Below the pieces are notes generated by a model. It did no database searches. It was not told the DNA's origin and saw only the letters and a list, made by a program, of their open reading frames with translations. Source: Sphingobium sp. DEHP117 (GTDB lineage: Bacteria > Pseudomonadota > Alphaproteobacteria > Sphingomonadales > Sphingomonadaceae). Taken from it: 64,000 nt of DNA. The stretch lies in NCBI RefSeq assembly GCF_030867385.1, contig NZ_JAPFBJ010000002.1, positions 124,001-188,000 of the forward strand, written 5' to 3'. This document shows positions 1 through 10,708 of the stretch, piece after piece; the first letter of the stretch is position 1, and the number at the start of each line of letters is the position of its first letter. The position numbers and the translations under genes were made by a program.

Positions 1-168
1 GCCGGAGGTGTCATAGACGCGGATCGAGGGCTCTCCGCCAGCCAGATCGATCTCGCGCATAGCGACGCGGATGCCGCTGCCCGAATGCGCGGCGACATGC
101 ACCTTGCGGCTGCCTCTTATGGGGCCGGTGGTGACGCCAATCTCTGCCTTTGCGGGAAGGTCTGCCAT
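1..168 (-). CDS. thiC: Phosphomethylpyrimidine synthase ThiC, N-terminal part (runs off the window)
   Basis: ThiC is a radical-SAM enzyme that converts aminoimidazole ribotide to hydroxymethylpyrimidine phosphate in thiamine biosynthesis. Only the first 56 codons are present. The visible N-terminus contains TTGPIRGSRKVHV and later MREIDLAGGEPSIRVYDTSG, which is the typical ThiC beginning; the catalytic core and the C-terminal Cys motif lie outside the window. I chose the ATG at 168 because AGGAGA (180-175) then sits 6 nt upstream; the in-frame ATG at 174 would be too close to it. The TPP riboswitch directly upstream supports the call and gives feedback control by thiamine pyrophosphate. Confidence 0.93.
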   Translation of the reverse strand, partial: MADLPAKAEIGVTTGPIRGSRKVHVAAHSGSGIRVAMREIDLAGGEPSIRVYDTSG

Positions 169-208
169 GGTCATTCTCCTCGGAGATCGGGAGAGAGAAT
201 GACCGCTG

Positions 209-318
209 CGGCATGCCCTCCCTCCGACCGTATTAACGGTTTCAGGTTCAGCGGGTCGCAGGACGTTACGCCTGCCTCTCAGCCACATGGCTCCCCGGGG
301 ATGGCCAATGTGTATGCC
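209..318 (-). promoter_or_regulatory. TPP riboswitch (THI box) in the thiC leader
   Basis: On the minus strand the leader carries the hallmark pieces in order: GGGGAGCC, CTGAGAGG (282-275), ACCCGCTGAACCTGA (256-242), a GTTAATAC segment and a closing GGAGGGAGGGCATGCC. GGCAT near 318 can pair with ATGCC near 211 to close the aptamer. It lies 40-150 nt upstream of the thiC start, so it most likely controls thiC translation or transcription in response to thiamine pyrophosphate. The exact ends are estimated. Confidence 0.93.
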
Positions 319-495
319 TCGACACCGGCAATGTCCAGCCGGAGAGTTTAACACATGCGTGCGGAAAGACCGTATCCCTCGATTAGGCGACTTACAGTAA
401 CCGCCCGTATAAAAACCCGAATTTGCCAAGGATAATGCAATATTAACCAACCCAAATCATATAATAGACAAACTAAAGCTTGCCTGGAGAGAAGT

Positions 496-2244
496 ATGAA
501 ACGCTCGTCCATCAGGTTCAAGGTTCAGCTTACGTTTGGGCTGTTGCTGGCTGTTGCCGCCAGTTGGGCGCTCGCGAGCCACATTGTTAACCGGGAGATC
601 ACGAACGCAATGCGCCAGATGGTGCAGGCATCCGCACTGCTGCGCAACCAGACCGACACGGACATGGAGCATGACGCGATCCGGGGCGATGTGCTCGGCA
701 TCCTTGCCGCGCAGACCGTGCCAAGCCTCAACGCCCCGGCGCTGGCGCAGTCGCTGAAGGAACGCGTCACCAACTTCCGCGAATTCTACGACGCGACTTT
801 GACCTATGACCAGTCCAAGGCGGTGACGGACAGCGCAACCGGCGTGAAGGCGGATGTGGAGATGTATCTCACCAGTGCAGAGCAGATCGCCGAGGCGGCG
901 CTGGCCAGCCAGCCTGTCTCGCCCGATGCCTTGAGCCAGTTCAACGCCAAGTTCAAGGCGCTGGAGGGCAGTCTTGGGGGCGTGTCAGACGCTATCGAGA
1001 CGCATGTGGCCGAGACACGCTCTCATGCGGGCGACGCGGCACGGCGCGGCAATTATGTCACTTATGCCTGTCTGCTGCTGATCGTCGGCACGATCCTGTT
1101 CGTCTGGCGCAGCTTCGCAAAGCAGTTCCTGCGCCCGATCTTCGAGATCAAGGGCGCGGTGGAGCAGCTGACCCGGCGCGACCTCGATATCACGATCGAG
1201 GCGACAGAGCGCGGAGATGAGCTGGGCGAGCTGGGCGAGGCCGTCTATGGCATGCGCGATCAGATTGCCGAAGCCGTTGCCGCCCGCAAGGCGCAGGAGG
1301 AGGAGATCGTTCACACCATCGGCAGCGCGCTCGCCCGCCTCGCCAGCGGCGACCTCTCCAGCCGCATCGAGACGGAGCTGAAGGGCGCGTTCGCTAGCCT
1401 CAAGGACGATTTCAACCAGGCGGTGCATCAGCTTTCCGCCGTGTTGAGCACCGTGCACCAGTCGACCGACAAGATGCTGACCAGCGCGGAGGAGATCAAC
1501 CGCTCCGCAGACGACCTGGCCCGCCGCAACGAGCAGCAGGCAGGCAGCATCAGGGCGATCGCCGACGCCATTTCCGACGTATCGGAAAAGGTCGCCGCCT
1601 CGGCCAAGTCAGTGCGTGCGGCGCAAACGGCCGTGAAAGACGTGAACGGCGCGGTGGCGCAGGGCGGCACCGTGATCCAGCGCGCGGTCGAGGCGATGGA
1701 CAAGATCGAAACCTCCTCGCGCGCGATCGACAGCATCATCTCCGTCATCGACGGCATCGCCTTCCAGACCAACCTTCTGGCGCTCAACGCGGGGGTCGAG
1801 GCGGTGCGCGCGGGCGAGGCCGGCAAGGGCTTCAACGTCGTCGCCAGCGAGGTGCGCGCACTCGCGCAACGGTCTGCCGACGCCGCGCACGAAATCAAGC
1901 AGCTCATCTCCAACAGCTCCTCTCAGGTCGAAACCGGGGTCAAGCTCGTGCGCGAGGCGGGAGACTCGCTGGAGGCCATCCTCGCCAGGGTCATGGAAAT
2001 CTCGACCGTGATGGAAAGCGTTACCAGCAGCGCGACAGAGCAGGCCGGGTCCTTGAGCGCGATCGACGGCAGCGCCCACGACATTCAGGGCATCACCCAG
2101 CAAAACGCCGCCGCGACCGAGCAGGTCACCGCCGTGACGCGTATGGTGGTTGATGTGACACGCGATGTCGTAAGCCAGCTTTCGAGTTTTACCTTGGATT
2201 CAAACTCTGCAGCTAAAGACCACCGCAGGAGGCTCGCGGCATGA
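496..2244 (+). CDS. Methyl-accepting chemotaxis protein
   Basis: Chemoreceptor of 582 aa in the inner membrane. An N-terminal TM helix lies at about residues 10-30 and a second at about 188-208, bracketing a ~155-residue periplasmic region that looks like a four-helix-bundle sensor. A HAMP linker follows (about 210-262), then a long coiled-coil signalling domain. The hairpin tip reads IAFQTNLLALNAGVEAVRAG, the CheA/CheW-binding signature. ATG has GGAGAG 4-9 nt upstream. Its stop overlaps the start of the porin gene by 4 nt (ATGA), so the two were probably co-transcribed and translationally coupled, which hints that the receptor senses something the porin imports. The ligand cannot be told from sequence. 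Confidence 0.93.
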   Translation: MKRSSIRFKVQLTFGLLLAVAASWALASHIVNREITNAMRQMVQASALLRNQTDTDMEHDAIRGDVLGILAAQTVPSLNAPALAQSLKERVTNFREFYDATLTYDQSKAVTDSATGVKADVEMYLTSAEQIAEAALASQPVSPDALSQFNAKFKALEGSLGGVSDAIETHVAETRSHAGDAARRGNYVTYACLLLIVGTILFVWRSFAKQFLRPIFEIKGAVEQLTRRDLDITIEATERGDELGELGEAVYGMRDQIAEAVAARKAQEEEIVHTIGSALARLASGDLSSRIETELKGAFASLKDDFNQAVHQLSAVLSTVHQSTDKMLTSAEEINRSADDLARRNEQQAGSIRAIADAISDVSEKVAASAKSVRAAQTAVKDVNGAVAQGGTVIQRAVEAMDKIETSSRAIDSIISVIDGIAFQTNLLALNAGVEAVRAGEAGKGFNVVASEVRALAQRSADAAHEIKQLISNSSSQVETGVKLVREAGDSLEAILARVMEISTVMESVTSSATEQAGSLSAIDGSAHDIQGITQQNAAATEQVTAVTRMVVDVTRDVVSQLSSFTLDSNSAAKDHRRRLAA

Positions 2245-3207
2245 AGGGTTTTTGGTTTAGTTCTCTGTTCTCACTGGCCCTCGCCATGGCCATCTCGCCT
2301 GCCGCCTCGGCGGAGGACAGCGCCCCGGCATCGCAGACAGATGCCGTGCGCATAGACACGTCCTACACGTCCGATGTAGCCGCCACCCTCTCTGGCGGCA
2401 CGGACAAAAAGGCGCGTTACCTCGGCAATGTCGACCTGACCGCAGACATCGACCTCGACCGGCTGCTCGGCTGGCGCGGCGGGCGGGCTTTCATCTATGG
2501 CCTAGGCAATTTCGGCAAGCGCCCCAATGACAGCGCAGGCACGCTGGAGGGCGTCAACAATATCGAGGTGGGCAAATCCGCCGCGCGGTTGTTCGAGGCC
2601 TGGGTGGAGCAAGACCTGGGCAGCGCCAGCCTGCGCGCTGGCCTCTATGACCTCAACAGCGAGTTCTACGCGAGTGACAGCGCCGGGCTGCTGATCGCGC
2701 CGCCGTTCGGCATCGGCTCCGAGCTGGCGGCGACCGGCGCGAATGGTCCTTCGATCTTTCCATCGTCCGCACTCGCCGTGCGCCTGCGTGCTGACATCGA
2801 CGGCGGCAATGGCTATGTGCAGGCGGCCGCCTTCAACGCGCGCGCGCAGACATGGGGCGACCATGGCGGCATCGACACCAGCTTTGACGACGGCGTGCTG
2901 CTGATCGGCGAGGCGGGCCACGAAATCGGCCCGGCGCGCCTGAGCCTCGGCGCCTGGACCTATACCAAGCGCCAGGAGGATGGCTTCGCCACCGATGCCG
3001 CAGGCGACCCGCTGATGCGCAGGGCGTGGGGGATATACGGCATGATGGAGGCGCATGTCTTCGGCAGCGAAGACAGCCCAAGCCTCGACGCCTTCCTGCG
3101 CGGCGGCGCGTCTGACGGGCGGACGAGCGACTTTTCGTGGGCTGCGCACACCGGCCTGCTGTATGGCCCCGTATGGCCGGGGCGCGACGACAGCGCGCTT
3201 TCCCTAG

Positions 3208-4854
3208 CCCGGCTTATTCATCGGGCTTGGTCAGAAGGGTTGGCGGGAGTGGTGTAAGCGATTGCTTTGATGTAGGAAAATGGGTGTCTAGACCAGTCCT
3301 GCAGCGAGGCAATTTATGCCACGGGCCACACCCGCCGGGAGCGATGATAGCGCGCCGGGATTTTCGTTTCCAGCGATCGGGCGCAAGAAGATCACAGCCG
3401 CGTTCGACGGAGGTCGGCTCACCTCGGATGGCGGTGTTCTGCTGCTGGCACAGGCCGAGCGCGCGATGGGGCTTTGCCGGCGGCTTGCGGCTTGCATTGC
3501 CGATCCGCGGGACCCTGTGCGGGTGATCCATCGCCTTGATGACATCCTGCGTGCCCGGGTGTTCGCGATCGCCTGCGGCTATGAAGACGCCGATGATCTC
3601 GACGCTCTGCGCGACGATCCGGGCTTCCGCCTGGCGCTGGGCAAGCTGCCGGGATCGGGCGCGGGGCTGGCCAGCCAACCGACGATGAGCCGGTGGGAAA
3701 ATGCGCCGACCACACGCGAGCTGGCCAGGATGATGGCCGCGATGATCGACATCTACTGCACCAGCTACCCCGCCGCGCCGGCGGCGGTGACGCTGGATAT
3801 CGATGACACCTGTGACGTTGTTCATGGCTATCAGCAGCTCTCCTTCTGGAACGGGCATCATGGCGAGCGCTGCTTCCTGCCGATCCATGTCTACGACACT
3901 GCCACCGGCCGACCGGTGGCGATGCTGCTGCGCACCGGCAAGACACCGTCGGGCGCCGAAGCTGCCGGCCACATCCGGCGCCTGGTGCGCCATCTGCGCC
4001 GGCACTGGCCCGAAACGCACATCACCATCCGCGGCGACGGGCACTATGGCCGGCCCGAGGTCATGGCCTTCTGCGAGGCGGCCGGCGTCGACTACGTGTT
4101 CGGCCTGCCGACCAACGCCGCGCTGCGTGCTGATCCCGAAATCGTCGCTGCCGCCGATGCCTGCGCGGTTAAGCGGGCTCAGCGCCAATATCCGGTCCTG
4201 CGCAACTATGCCGAGACCCGCTACGGCGCGAAGAGCTGGAAGTGCCAGCGCCGCGTCGTCGCCCGGATCGAGGCCAGCACGCTGGGCATGGACATCCGCT
4301 ATGTCGTCACCTCGCTGGCCGAAGGTTCGGCTGAGCATATCTACGACACCCTCTACTGCGCGCGCGGCAACGCCGAGAACCTGATCAAGCGCCACAAGAC
4401 CCAGCTTGCCAGCGATCGTACCTCGTGCCGCTCAGCCAATGCTAACCAGATGCGCCTCATCCTGCACACCGCCGCCTACTGGCTCGTGTGGCGCATCCAG
4501 CAGGAAATCCCGAAGGCTGCCGCGCTCGCCACCGCCGAGTTCGCAACGCTGCGCCTGCGGTTGCTCAAGGTCGCCGCCCGCATCATCGAAACCGCTACGC
4601 GCATCCGCGTCGCCTTCGCGTCAGCCTGTCCCGATGCCAGCCTGTTCAGAACCATTGCCACCGGCCTCCGGCCGGCACCCACATAACCAGCGCGGCAGTG
4701 CCGCCCAAAGCCCGAGCCCTCGTCCTTCAACCTCGAAAAGCCCATCGATCCTGACGCGGTGAAAAAACCGCCGGAGGAGCTTGCTCTGATCACCCGGCGA
4801 CCGACAAACCATGCTCGCACGAACCCGGAGCGGAGGCCTCATGAATAGTGCGGG
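3208..4854 (+). mobile_element. IS1380-family insertion sequence
   Basis: 1,647-bp element carrying one transposase gene. The ends are imperfect inverted repeats: the left begins CCCGGCTTATTCAT and the right ends ATGAATAGTGCGGG. CTAG is duplicated at 3204-3207 and 4855-4858. Precise excision with one CTAG restores the porin frame, which confirms both borders. Confidence 0.88.
3316..4686 (+). CDS. IS1380-family DDE transposase
   Basis: 456-aa transposase filling most of the element. Recognisable family features are the N-terminal FDGGRLTSDGGVLLLAQAE block, a DDE-type core starting at VTLDIDDTCDVVHG, the IRGDGHYGRPEVM segment and the C-terminal YCARGNAENLIKRHKTQLASDRTSC block, where the Glu of the DDE triad is expected. 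It is full length with no frameshift, so it is probably active. The insertion into the porin with intact CTAG duplication suggests a recent event. Large overlapping frames on both strands inside it are shadows. Confidence 0.93.
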   Translation: MPRATPAGSDDSAPGFSFPAIGRKKITAAFDGGRLTSDGGVLLLAQAERAMGLCRRLAACIADPRDPVRVIHRLDDILRARVFAIACGYEDADDLDALRDDPGFRLALGKLPGSGAGLASQPTMSRWENAPTTRELARMMAAMIDIYCTSYPAAPAAVTLDIDDTCDVVHGYQQLSFWNGHHGERCFLPIHVYDTATGRPVAMLLRTGKTPSGAEAAGHIRRLVRHLRRHWPETHITIRGDGHYGRPEVMAFCEAAGVDYVFGLPTNAALRADPEIVAAADACAVKRAQRQYPVLRNYAETRYGAKSWKCQRRVVARIEASTLGMDIRYVVTSLAEGSAEHIYDTLYCARGNAENLIKRHKTQLASDRTSCRSANANQMRLILHTAAYWLVWRIQQEIPKAAALATAEFATLRLRLLKVAARIIETATRIRVAFASACPDASLFRTIATGLRPAPT

Positions 4855-5110
4855 CTAGGGCTGCGCTATGCCCGCACCAGCATACCGTTTCGCGACACCA
4901 TGCGCGCCGCCGGGGACACCCCCAGTCGCCACGAATACGGCCTTGAGCTGACCTATGCGGACCGGATCGCGCCGTTCCTGATGCTCCAGCCCGACCTCCA
5001 GATCGTCGGCGATCCTGGAGGGGTGGCGGGGGCTCCCGCCGCGCTGATCACAACCCTGCGCATCACGATAGAAATGCCGCCGCTGCGGCGCTGAGCCTTT
5101 CGGAAGCTGA

Positions 5111-5297
5111 GGCGGATCGGCATTCAGCCGTGACGGCCTGCAAATATCGGTTCCCCGCGCTTCCGGTGCTCACGTACCTTTAAGTACGCTGCGTTTGACC
5201 GAGGCGCGTGACTCGGTCCAAGGGTCACGGAAAACCGACATTTTGTCCTGCGGTCGTCTACGACTCCGTCACGTCATCATCTGAATGTCGATCCGCC
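5111..5297. repeat. Structured intergenic repeat, copy A (187 bp)
   Basis: Begins GGCGGATCGGCATTCAG and ends with its near-complement CTGAATGTCGATCCGCC. It shares an identical 30-nt core (5164-5193) with copy B at 19502-19531. Internal stems are 5129-5136 with 5266-5273 (CGTGACGG/CCGTCACG), 5142-5152 with 5233-5243, and 5195-5203 with 5212-5221. The sequences of the stems differ from copy B but pairing is kept. It lies between the broken porin and the polyamine genes; 5095-5374 holds no gene. Confidence 0.75.
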
Positions 5298-5374
5298 CTT
5301 AGACCGCCATTGCACTGTAATCTTGCGGGCCTATATGGGCGGACTACAGAAGAGTCCCCCATAGGAGCGCGCGA

Positions 5375-6583
<1,209 letters not shown>

Positions 6584-6607
6584 TCTCCGGCGGGCTATCG
6601 CTCGGCG

Positions 6608-6964
6608 ATGACCTGGAACGTGCTTGCTCCCATCGCTCTGCTCGTCGCCTCGAATGTTTTCATGACATTCGCGTGGTACGGGCATCTGGGCTCGCCGCAG
6701 CGGGCGCTCTGGCTGGCGATCCTGCTGAGCTGGGGCATCGCGCTGTTCGAATATTGCCTGGCGGTGCCCGCCAACAGGATCGGTGCGCGGGTCTATTCGG
6801 TCGCCGAGCTGAAGACGATGCAGGAGGTGATCACGCTCTGCGTGTTCGCGGCATTCGCGACCTTCTACCTTGGCGAGAGACTGACGATCAATCATGCGGT
6901 CGGCTTCGCGTTTATCGCGATCGGCGCGTTCTTCATCTTCAAGGGACCATTGGGGCAGGCATAA
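6608..6964 (+). CDS. DUF486-family small membrane protein
   Basis: 118-aa hydrophobic protein with four predicted TM helices (about residues 5-24, 33-52, 70-88 and 95-112). It matches the DUF486/small DMT-like family pattern, including the conserved FAWYGHL near the first loop and SWGIALFEYCLAVPANRIG in helix 2. It sits 24 nt after the carboxyspermidine dehydrogenase gene and 4 nt before the decarboxylase gene, so it is almost certainly in the same operon. A role in polyamine or precursor transport is an inference from position only. Confidence 0.8.
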   Translation: MTWNVLAPIALLVASNVFMTFAWYGHLGSPQRALWLAILLSWGIALFEYCLAVPANRIGARVYSVAELKTMQEVITLCVFAAFATFYLGERLTINHAVGFAFIAIGAFFIFKGPLGQA

Positions 6965-6967
6965 ACC

Positions 6968-8140
6968 ATGGAAACTCGCGCGGGTGACCCCGGCGCCTTT
7001 GCGCGCTTCGATCTTAGTTCCGTCCCCTCGCCCGCCTTCGTGGTGGACGAGGCGGCGGTGCGGCGCAACCTTGCCATCCTCGCCGATGTGCGGGACCGCG
7101 CGGGAATCAAGCTGCTCTCCGCGCTGAAGGCGTTCTCGATGTGGTCGCTGGGGCCGGTCATCGCGGAATATCTCGATGGCGTGTGCGCGTCAGGCCTCTA
7201 TGAGGCGCGGCTGGGTAAAGAAGAGTATCGCGGCGAGGTGGCGACCTATTGCGCGGGATACAAGGCAGAGGACCTGCCCGAAATCTGCGCGCTGTCCGAT
7301 CACATCATCTTCAACTCGCCGGGCCAGCATGCGCGCTTCAAGCCCATCCTCGATGCCGCGCGCGCGGCGGGGCACAGCTTTGACGTGGGCCTGCGCATCA
7401 ACCCGCTGCATGCCGAGGGCGAGGTCGCGAAATATGACCCGTGCCAGCCGCACAGCCGCCTCGGCTTTCCGGTGGACCAGCTCACATCAGAGCATCTGGA
7501 TGACGTTGACGGGCTGCATTTCCACTCGTTGTGCGAGCAGGATTTCGTGCCGCTGAGGCGCACATGGGAGGCGCTGGAACCCCGCATCACGCCGCATTTC
7601 CTGCGCCTCAAATGGCTGAATTTCGGTGGTGGGCATCATATCACCCGCGCGGATTATCAGCGCGAGGAACTGATCGCGTTTTTGCGCGATGTGAAGGCGC
7701 GTACGGCTTGCGAACTGTATCTGGAACCGGGTGAGGCGGTCGCGCTCGATGCCGGTATTCTCGTTGGCGAGATATTGGACGTGATCGACAACGGCATGCC
7801 GGTTGCGATCACCGATATTTCCGCGACCTGCCACATGCCCGACGTGATCGAGGCGCCCTATCGCCCGGCGATGCTGCACGAGGCATCAGACGGCCCGGCG
7901 ACTCGATTGGGCGGCCCGTCCTGCCTCGCGGGTGACATTATCGGCGACTATCGATTCGGCGGACTGCCTGCGGTCGGCCAGCGGTTCGCGTTTCTCGACC
8001 AGGCGCATTATTCGATGGTCAAGACCAACACGTTCAACGGCGTCCCCCTGCCCGCGATCTGGCTGTGGAACAGCGAAACCAATGATTTGCGCGCCATACG
8101 GACCTTCGATTACGACGAATTCAAGCGCCGTCTTTCCTGA
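6968..8140 (+). CDS. nspC: Carboxynorspermidine/carboxyspermidine decarboxylase
   Basis: 390-aa PLP-dependent decarboxylase of fold type III (alanine racemase-like barrel). The PLP lysine is in LLSALKAFSMWSL (about residue 53). Other conserved pieces are DGVCASGLYEARLG, GLRINPLHAEGEVAKYDPC, FGGGHHITRADY, and LYLEPGEAVALDAGILVGE near residue 250. It removes the carboxyl group from carboxy(nor)spermidine, completing the pathway started by the upstream dehydrogenase. The short spacing to the DUF486 gene supports an operon. An overall length of about 380-390 aa is usual for NspC. Confidence 0.92.
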   Translation: METRAGDPGAFARFDLSSVPSPAFVVDEAAVRRNLAILADVRDRAGIKLLSALKAFSMWSLGPVIAEYLDGVCASGLYEARLGKEEYRGEVATYCAGYKAEDLPEICALSDHIIFNSPGQHARFKPILDAARAAGHSFDVGLRINPLHAEGEVAKYDPCQPHSRLGFPVDQLTSEHLDDVDGLHFHSLCEQDFVPLRRTWEALEPRITPHFLRLKWLNFGGGHHITRADYQREELIAFLRDVKARTACELYLEPGEAVALDAGILVGEILDVIDNGMPVAITDISATCHMPDVIEAPYRPAMLHEASDGPATRLGGPSCLAGDIIGDYRFGGLPAVGQRFAFLDQAHYSMVKTNTFNGVPLPAIWLWNSETNDLRAIRTFDYDEFKRRLS

Positions 8141-8276
8141 GTTTCGGCCCGTCACGGAATCTTAAGCGCGGTACTTTACACGGACCCCCCTTCGCCATAT
8201 ATCGTGCGTCCGCTGCCCCATGGGACTTCCACCGCAAGGCAGCTTGTTTTGGCTAATACCCTGGAGGTCCCTTGAA

Positions 8277-9479
8277 TTGCACAAGCATCCTAGCGCGCTG
8301 GGGGTAGCAACCGCCCTCAAACCGGCAGCACCGGTAACGCTTATTCGCCCGCAGGCAGCAGCCCGCGCCGCCCGGTTCTTCGCTGAGAAGTTTCCGGGGC
8401 GCTCGCTCTATGCCGTGAAGGCGAACCCCTCCCCCGCCCTGCTGCGTACGTTGTGGGAGAGCGGCATCACCCATTATGACGTCGCGTCCATCGCCGAGGT
8501 GCGGCTGGTGGCCGAGGTGCTGCCGCAAGCAAAGCTGTGCTTCATGCATCCGGTGAAGGCCGAGGAGGCGATTGCCGAGGCCTATCATGTGCACGGCGTG
8601 CGGACCTTCTCGCTCGACACGATGGAAGAGCTGGAGAAGATCGTACGCGCAACTGATGGCGCGGCGGATCTGGAGCTGTGCGTGCGCCTGCGCGTGTCGT
8701 CCGACCATGCGCAACTGAGTCTTGCCTCGAAGTTCGGCATCGACCTCAGCGACGCGAAGGAGCTGCTGATGGCCACCCGCCAGGCGGCGGACGCGCTGGG
8801 CATCTGTTTCCATGTCGGCAGCCAGGCGATGAGCCCGCATGCCTATACGCAGGCAATCGAGCGCGTGCGCGCCGCCATTGTCGATGCGGCGGTGACGGTG
8901 GACATCATCGACGTGGGCGGCGGCTTTCCGTCAATCTATCCGGGCATGGAGCCGCCCGCGCTCGAGCATTATTTCGACGCCATCCACCGCGCGTTCGAAA
9001 GCCTGCCGGTGTCCTACTCGTCCGAGCTGTGGTGCGAGCCCGGCCGCGCGCTGTGCGCCGAATACAGCTCGCTGATCGTGCGCGTGGAGCGCCGCCGGGG
9101 CGACGAGCTCTATATCAACGACGGTGCCTATGGCGCGCTGTTCGATGCGGCGCATATCGGCTGGCGCTTCCCGGTCAAGCTGCTGCGCGACGGGCATGAC
9201 AATGACGGCGAGGATGTGATCCCGTTCAGCTTTTATGGTCCGACCTGCGACGACATGGACCATATGGCAGGGCCGTTTCTGCTGCCCGCCGATGTGCAGA
9301 CGGGAGATTATATCGAAGTCGGCATGCTCGGCGCCTATGGCTGCGCGATGCGCACGGGGTTCAATGGCTTTACCGCCGAGACGCTGGTTGTGGTCGAGGA
9401 TGCGCCGATGGCGACCCTGTATGACGACGAGCGCGAGGAAGCGCCACGCCGCGACAATGTGGTGAAGCTCGGCAAATAA
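8277..9479 (+). CDS. Ornithine/lysine decarboxylase (type III, ODC family)
   Basis: PLP decarboxylase of the eukaryotic-ODC/DapDC fold, about 400 aa. It has the PLP lysine in SLYAVKANPSP, the phosphate-binding IIDVGGGFPSIYPG, WCEPGRALCAEYSSLIVRVE, and the active-site Cys in YGPTCDDMDHM. It would make putrescine (or cadaverine) for the carboxyspermidine enzymes encoded just upstream. Start choice: GGAGG (8263-8267) lies 9 nt before TTG at 8277, leading directly into HKHPSALGVA; an in-frame ATG at 8220 would add 19 residues that do not look conserved. The 79-nt gap after nspC may carry its own promoter. Ornithine versus lysine preference is not resolved. Confidence 0.9.
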   Translation: MHKHPSALGVATALKPAAPVTLIRPQAAARAARFFAEKFPGRSLYAVKANPSPALLRTLWESGITHYDVASIAEVRLVAEVLPQAKLCFMHPVKAEEAIAEAYHVHGVRTFSLDTMEELEKIVRATDGAADLELCVRLRVSSDHAQLSLASKFGIDLSDAKELLMATRQAADALGICFHVGSQAMSPHAYTQAIERVRAAIVDAAVTVDIIDVGGGFPSIYPGMEPPALEHYFDAIHRAFESLPVSYSSELWCEPGRALCAEYSSLIVRVERRRGDELYINDGAYGALFDAAHIGWRFPVKLLRDGHDNDGEDVIPFSFYGPTCDDMDHMAGPFLLPADVQTGDYIEVGMLGAYGCAMRTGFNGFTAETLVVVEDAPMATLYDDEREEAPRRDNVVKLGK

Positions 9480-9590
9480 CGGGTGCACGGGCGGCCTTGC
9501 TGCCGCCCGGCACCCCCTTTCCGGTGCTGTTGACTTGGACGGCGCGCAGGATCAGTTTCCCGCCCACCGGAAACGGCAGGAGGGACAATA

Positions 9591-10034
9591 ATGATATCAC
9601 CATTTTCGCACGAGATGCTGGCGCCCGCGGCGGCGCTGGCGCTGTGGACGCTCATCGTCATGCTTTACATGGTCGTGGTGCGCTTCGGGGCATTCAAGAC
9701 CGCCAATATCGACCTCGCGAAGGTGCCGCCGGGCGGGCGCGGGCAGGATCTGGACAGCGTCTTGCCGAAGCCGGTGAACTGGCCTTCACACAACTACTCG
9801 CATCTGCTCGAACAGCCGACTCTGTTCTATCCGATCGTGATCCTGCTGGCGCTGCTCGGCGCGGCGAGCCAGCTCAACATCATCCTCGCATGGGCCTATG
9901 TCGGCCTGCGCGTGGTGCACAGCGTCTGGCAGATCAAGGTCAACACAATCCCGGTGCGCGCGAGCATCTTCTTCATTTCCAGTATCGTGCTGATCGTCCT
10001 GGCGGTGAATGCCCTCCGCGCAGCATTGGGCTGA
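9591..10034 (+). CDS. MAPEG-family membrane protein
   Basis: 147-aa integral membrane protein with four predicted helices. The family pattern is visible in PKPVNWPSHNYSHLLEQPTLFYPIVILLALL (N-terminal half) and AWAYVGLRVVHSVWQIKVNTIPVRASIFFISS, the NxxEQPTLFY- and RxxHS-type motifs of bacterial MAPEG proteins. Eukaryotic MAPEG members are glutathione-dependent; the function of bacterial ones is mostly unknown. AGGAGGGACAATA precedes the ATG. It ends 35 nt before a convergent gene. Confidence 0.88.
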   Translation: MISPFSHEMLAPAAALALWTLIVMLYMVVVRFGAFKTANIDLAKVPPGGRGQDLDSVLPKPVNWPSHNYSHLLEQPTLFYPIVILLALLGAASQLNIILAWAYVGLRVVHSVWQIKVNTIPVRASIFFISSIVLIVLAVNALRAALG

Positions 10035-10068
10035 CCGATCGCCATTCAAGCAGACGCCGGCGGCCCGC

Positions 10069-10686
10069 TTACTGCAAGGTGGCGGGCTTGTCCGTGTCGG
10101 TATGGCCGAAAAACTGCATGAGCTGCATGGCGCGTTCGGCGCGCTCGGCGAGGGTAGTTGCCTCCAACAGCGCCTGCTTGGCCGCGACATCGAAGGGCGC
10201 GACCTGCGCCACGCTGTTGACGAAGGTGGTGTCGTCCAGCCGGGACACGGCGGACCAATCGACGATATAGCCGAGATGCTCGGCAAAGCGGCGCGCCTCC
10301 TGCTCCAGCGCGGCGCGGGCGACGGCGCTCAGCGCCTCGTCGTCATTCCGCCCTTCCGGCTCGACCTCGGCCTCCACCTGGCGGAACGGCGTTGTGACAT
10401 CCAGCTCCCGCAGGATGCGAAAGCGGGCCAGCCCCGCAAGGATGATGTTGAACCGCCCGTCCTCCAGCGCCTCGCACTCGGCAATGCGCCCGAGGCAGCC
10501 GACCTCGTAAAGGCGCGGCTTCAACCCCTCCTCTGCCGGTTGCACCATGCCGATCAGCCTGTCACGCGCCAGCGCGTCGCTCACCAGCGCCCGATAGCGC
10601 GGCTCGAAGATATGCAACGGCAAATGCGCGCCGGGAAACAGCAACGCGCCGGCGAGGGGAAAAAGCGAGATACGCTGCCCGGTCAT
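10069..10686 (-). CDS. Lon-type N-terminal (substrate-binding) domain protein
   Basis: 205-aa protein consisting of only the LON substrate-binding domain, without the AAA+ or protease parts. Diagnostic pieces are ISLFPLAGALLFPGAHLPLHIFEPRYRALVSDAL near the N-terminus and VGCLGRIAECEALEDGRFNIILAGLARFRI in the middle. Such stand-alone proteins are common in alphaproteobacteria next to a thioredoxin gene, as here: the upstream thioredoxin gene ends 23 nt away on the same strand. The molecular role is unknown; protein-quality control is inferred from the domain and neighbour. Confidence 0.9.
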   Translation of the reverse strand: MTGQRISLFPLAGALLFPGAHLPLHIFEPRYRALVSDALARDRLIGMVQPAEEGLKPRLYEVGCLGRIAECEALEDGRFNIILAGLARFRILRELDVTTPFRQVEAEVEPEGRNDDEALSAVARAALEQEARRFAEHLGYIVDWSAVSRLDDTTFVNSVAQVAPFDVAAKQALLEATTLAERAERAMQLMQFFGHTDTDKPATLQ

Positions 10687-10708
10687 CGGCGCGGCTCTCC
10701 TCCCCCGA

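Larger units (their letters stand above)
2241..5094 (+). pseudogene. OprB-family carbohydrate-selective porin, interrupted by the IS1380-type element
   Basis: Outer-membrane porin with a signal peptide (FSSLFSLALAMAISPAASA) and beta-barrel repeats of the OprB type. The reading frame runs 2241-3207, is interrupted by the insertion at 3208-4854, and resumes in the same frame at 4859, continuing to a stop at 5094. Removing the element and one CTAG copy rejoins the sequence as SALSLGLRYARTS and gives a 400-aa protein, a normal OprB length. The last strand ends in ITTLRITIEM. As it stands the gene encodes a truncated protein with about 18 residues read from the IS, lacking the C-terminal strands needed for outer-membrane assembly, so it is most likely inactive. 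Confidence 0.88.

Noticed and set aside
3214..4395. 393-codon open frame on the minus strand
   Set aside because: Shadow of the IS1380-type transposase gene.
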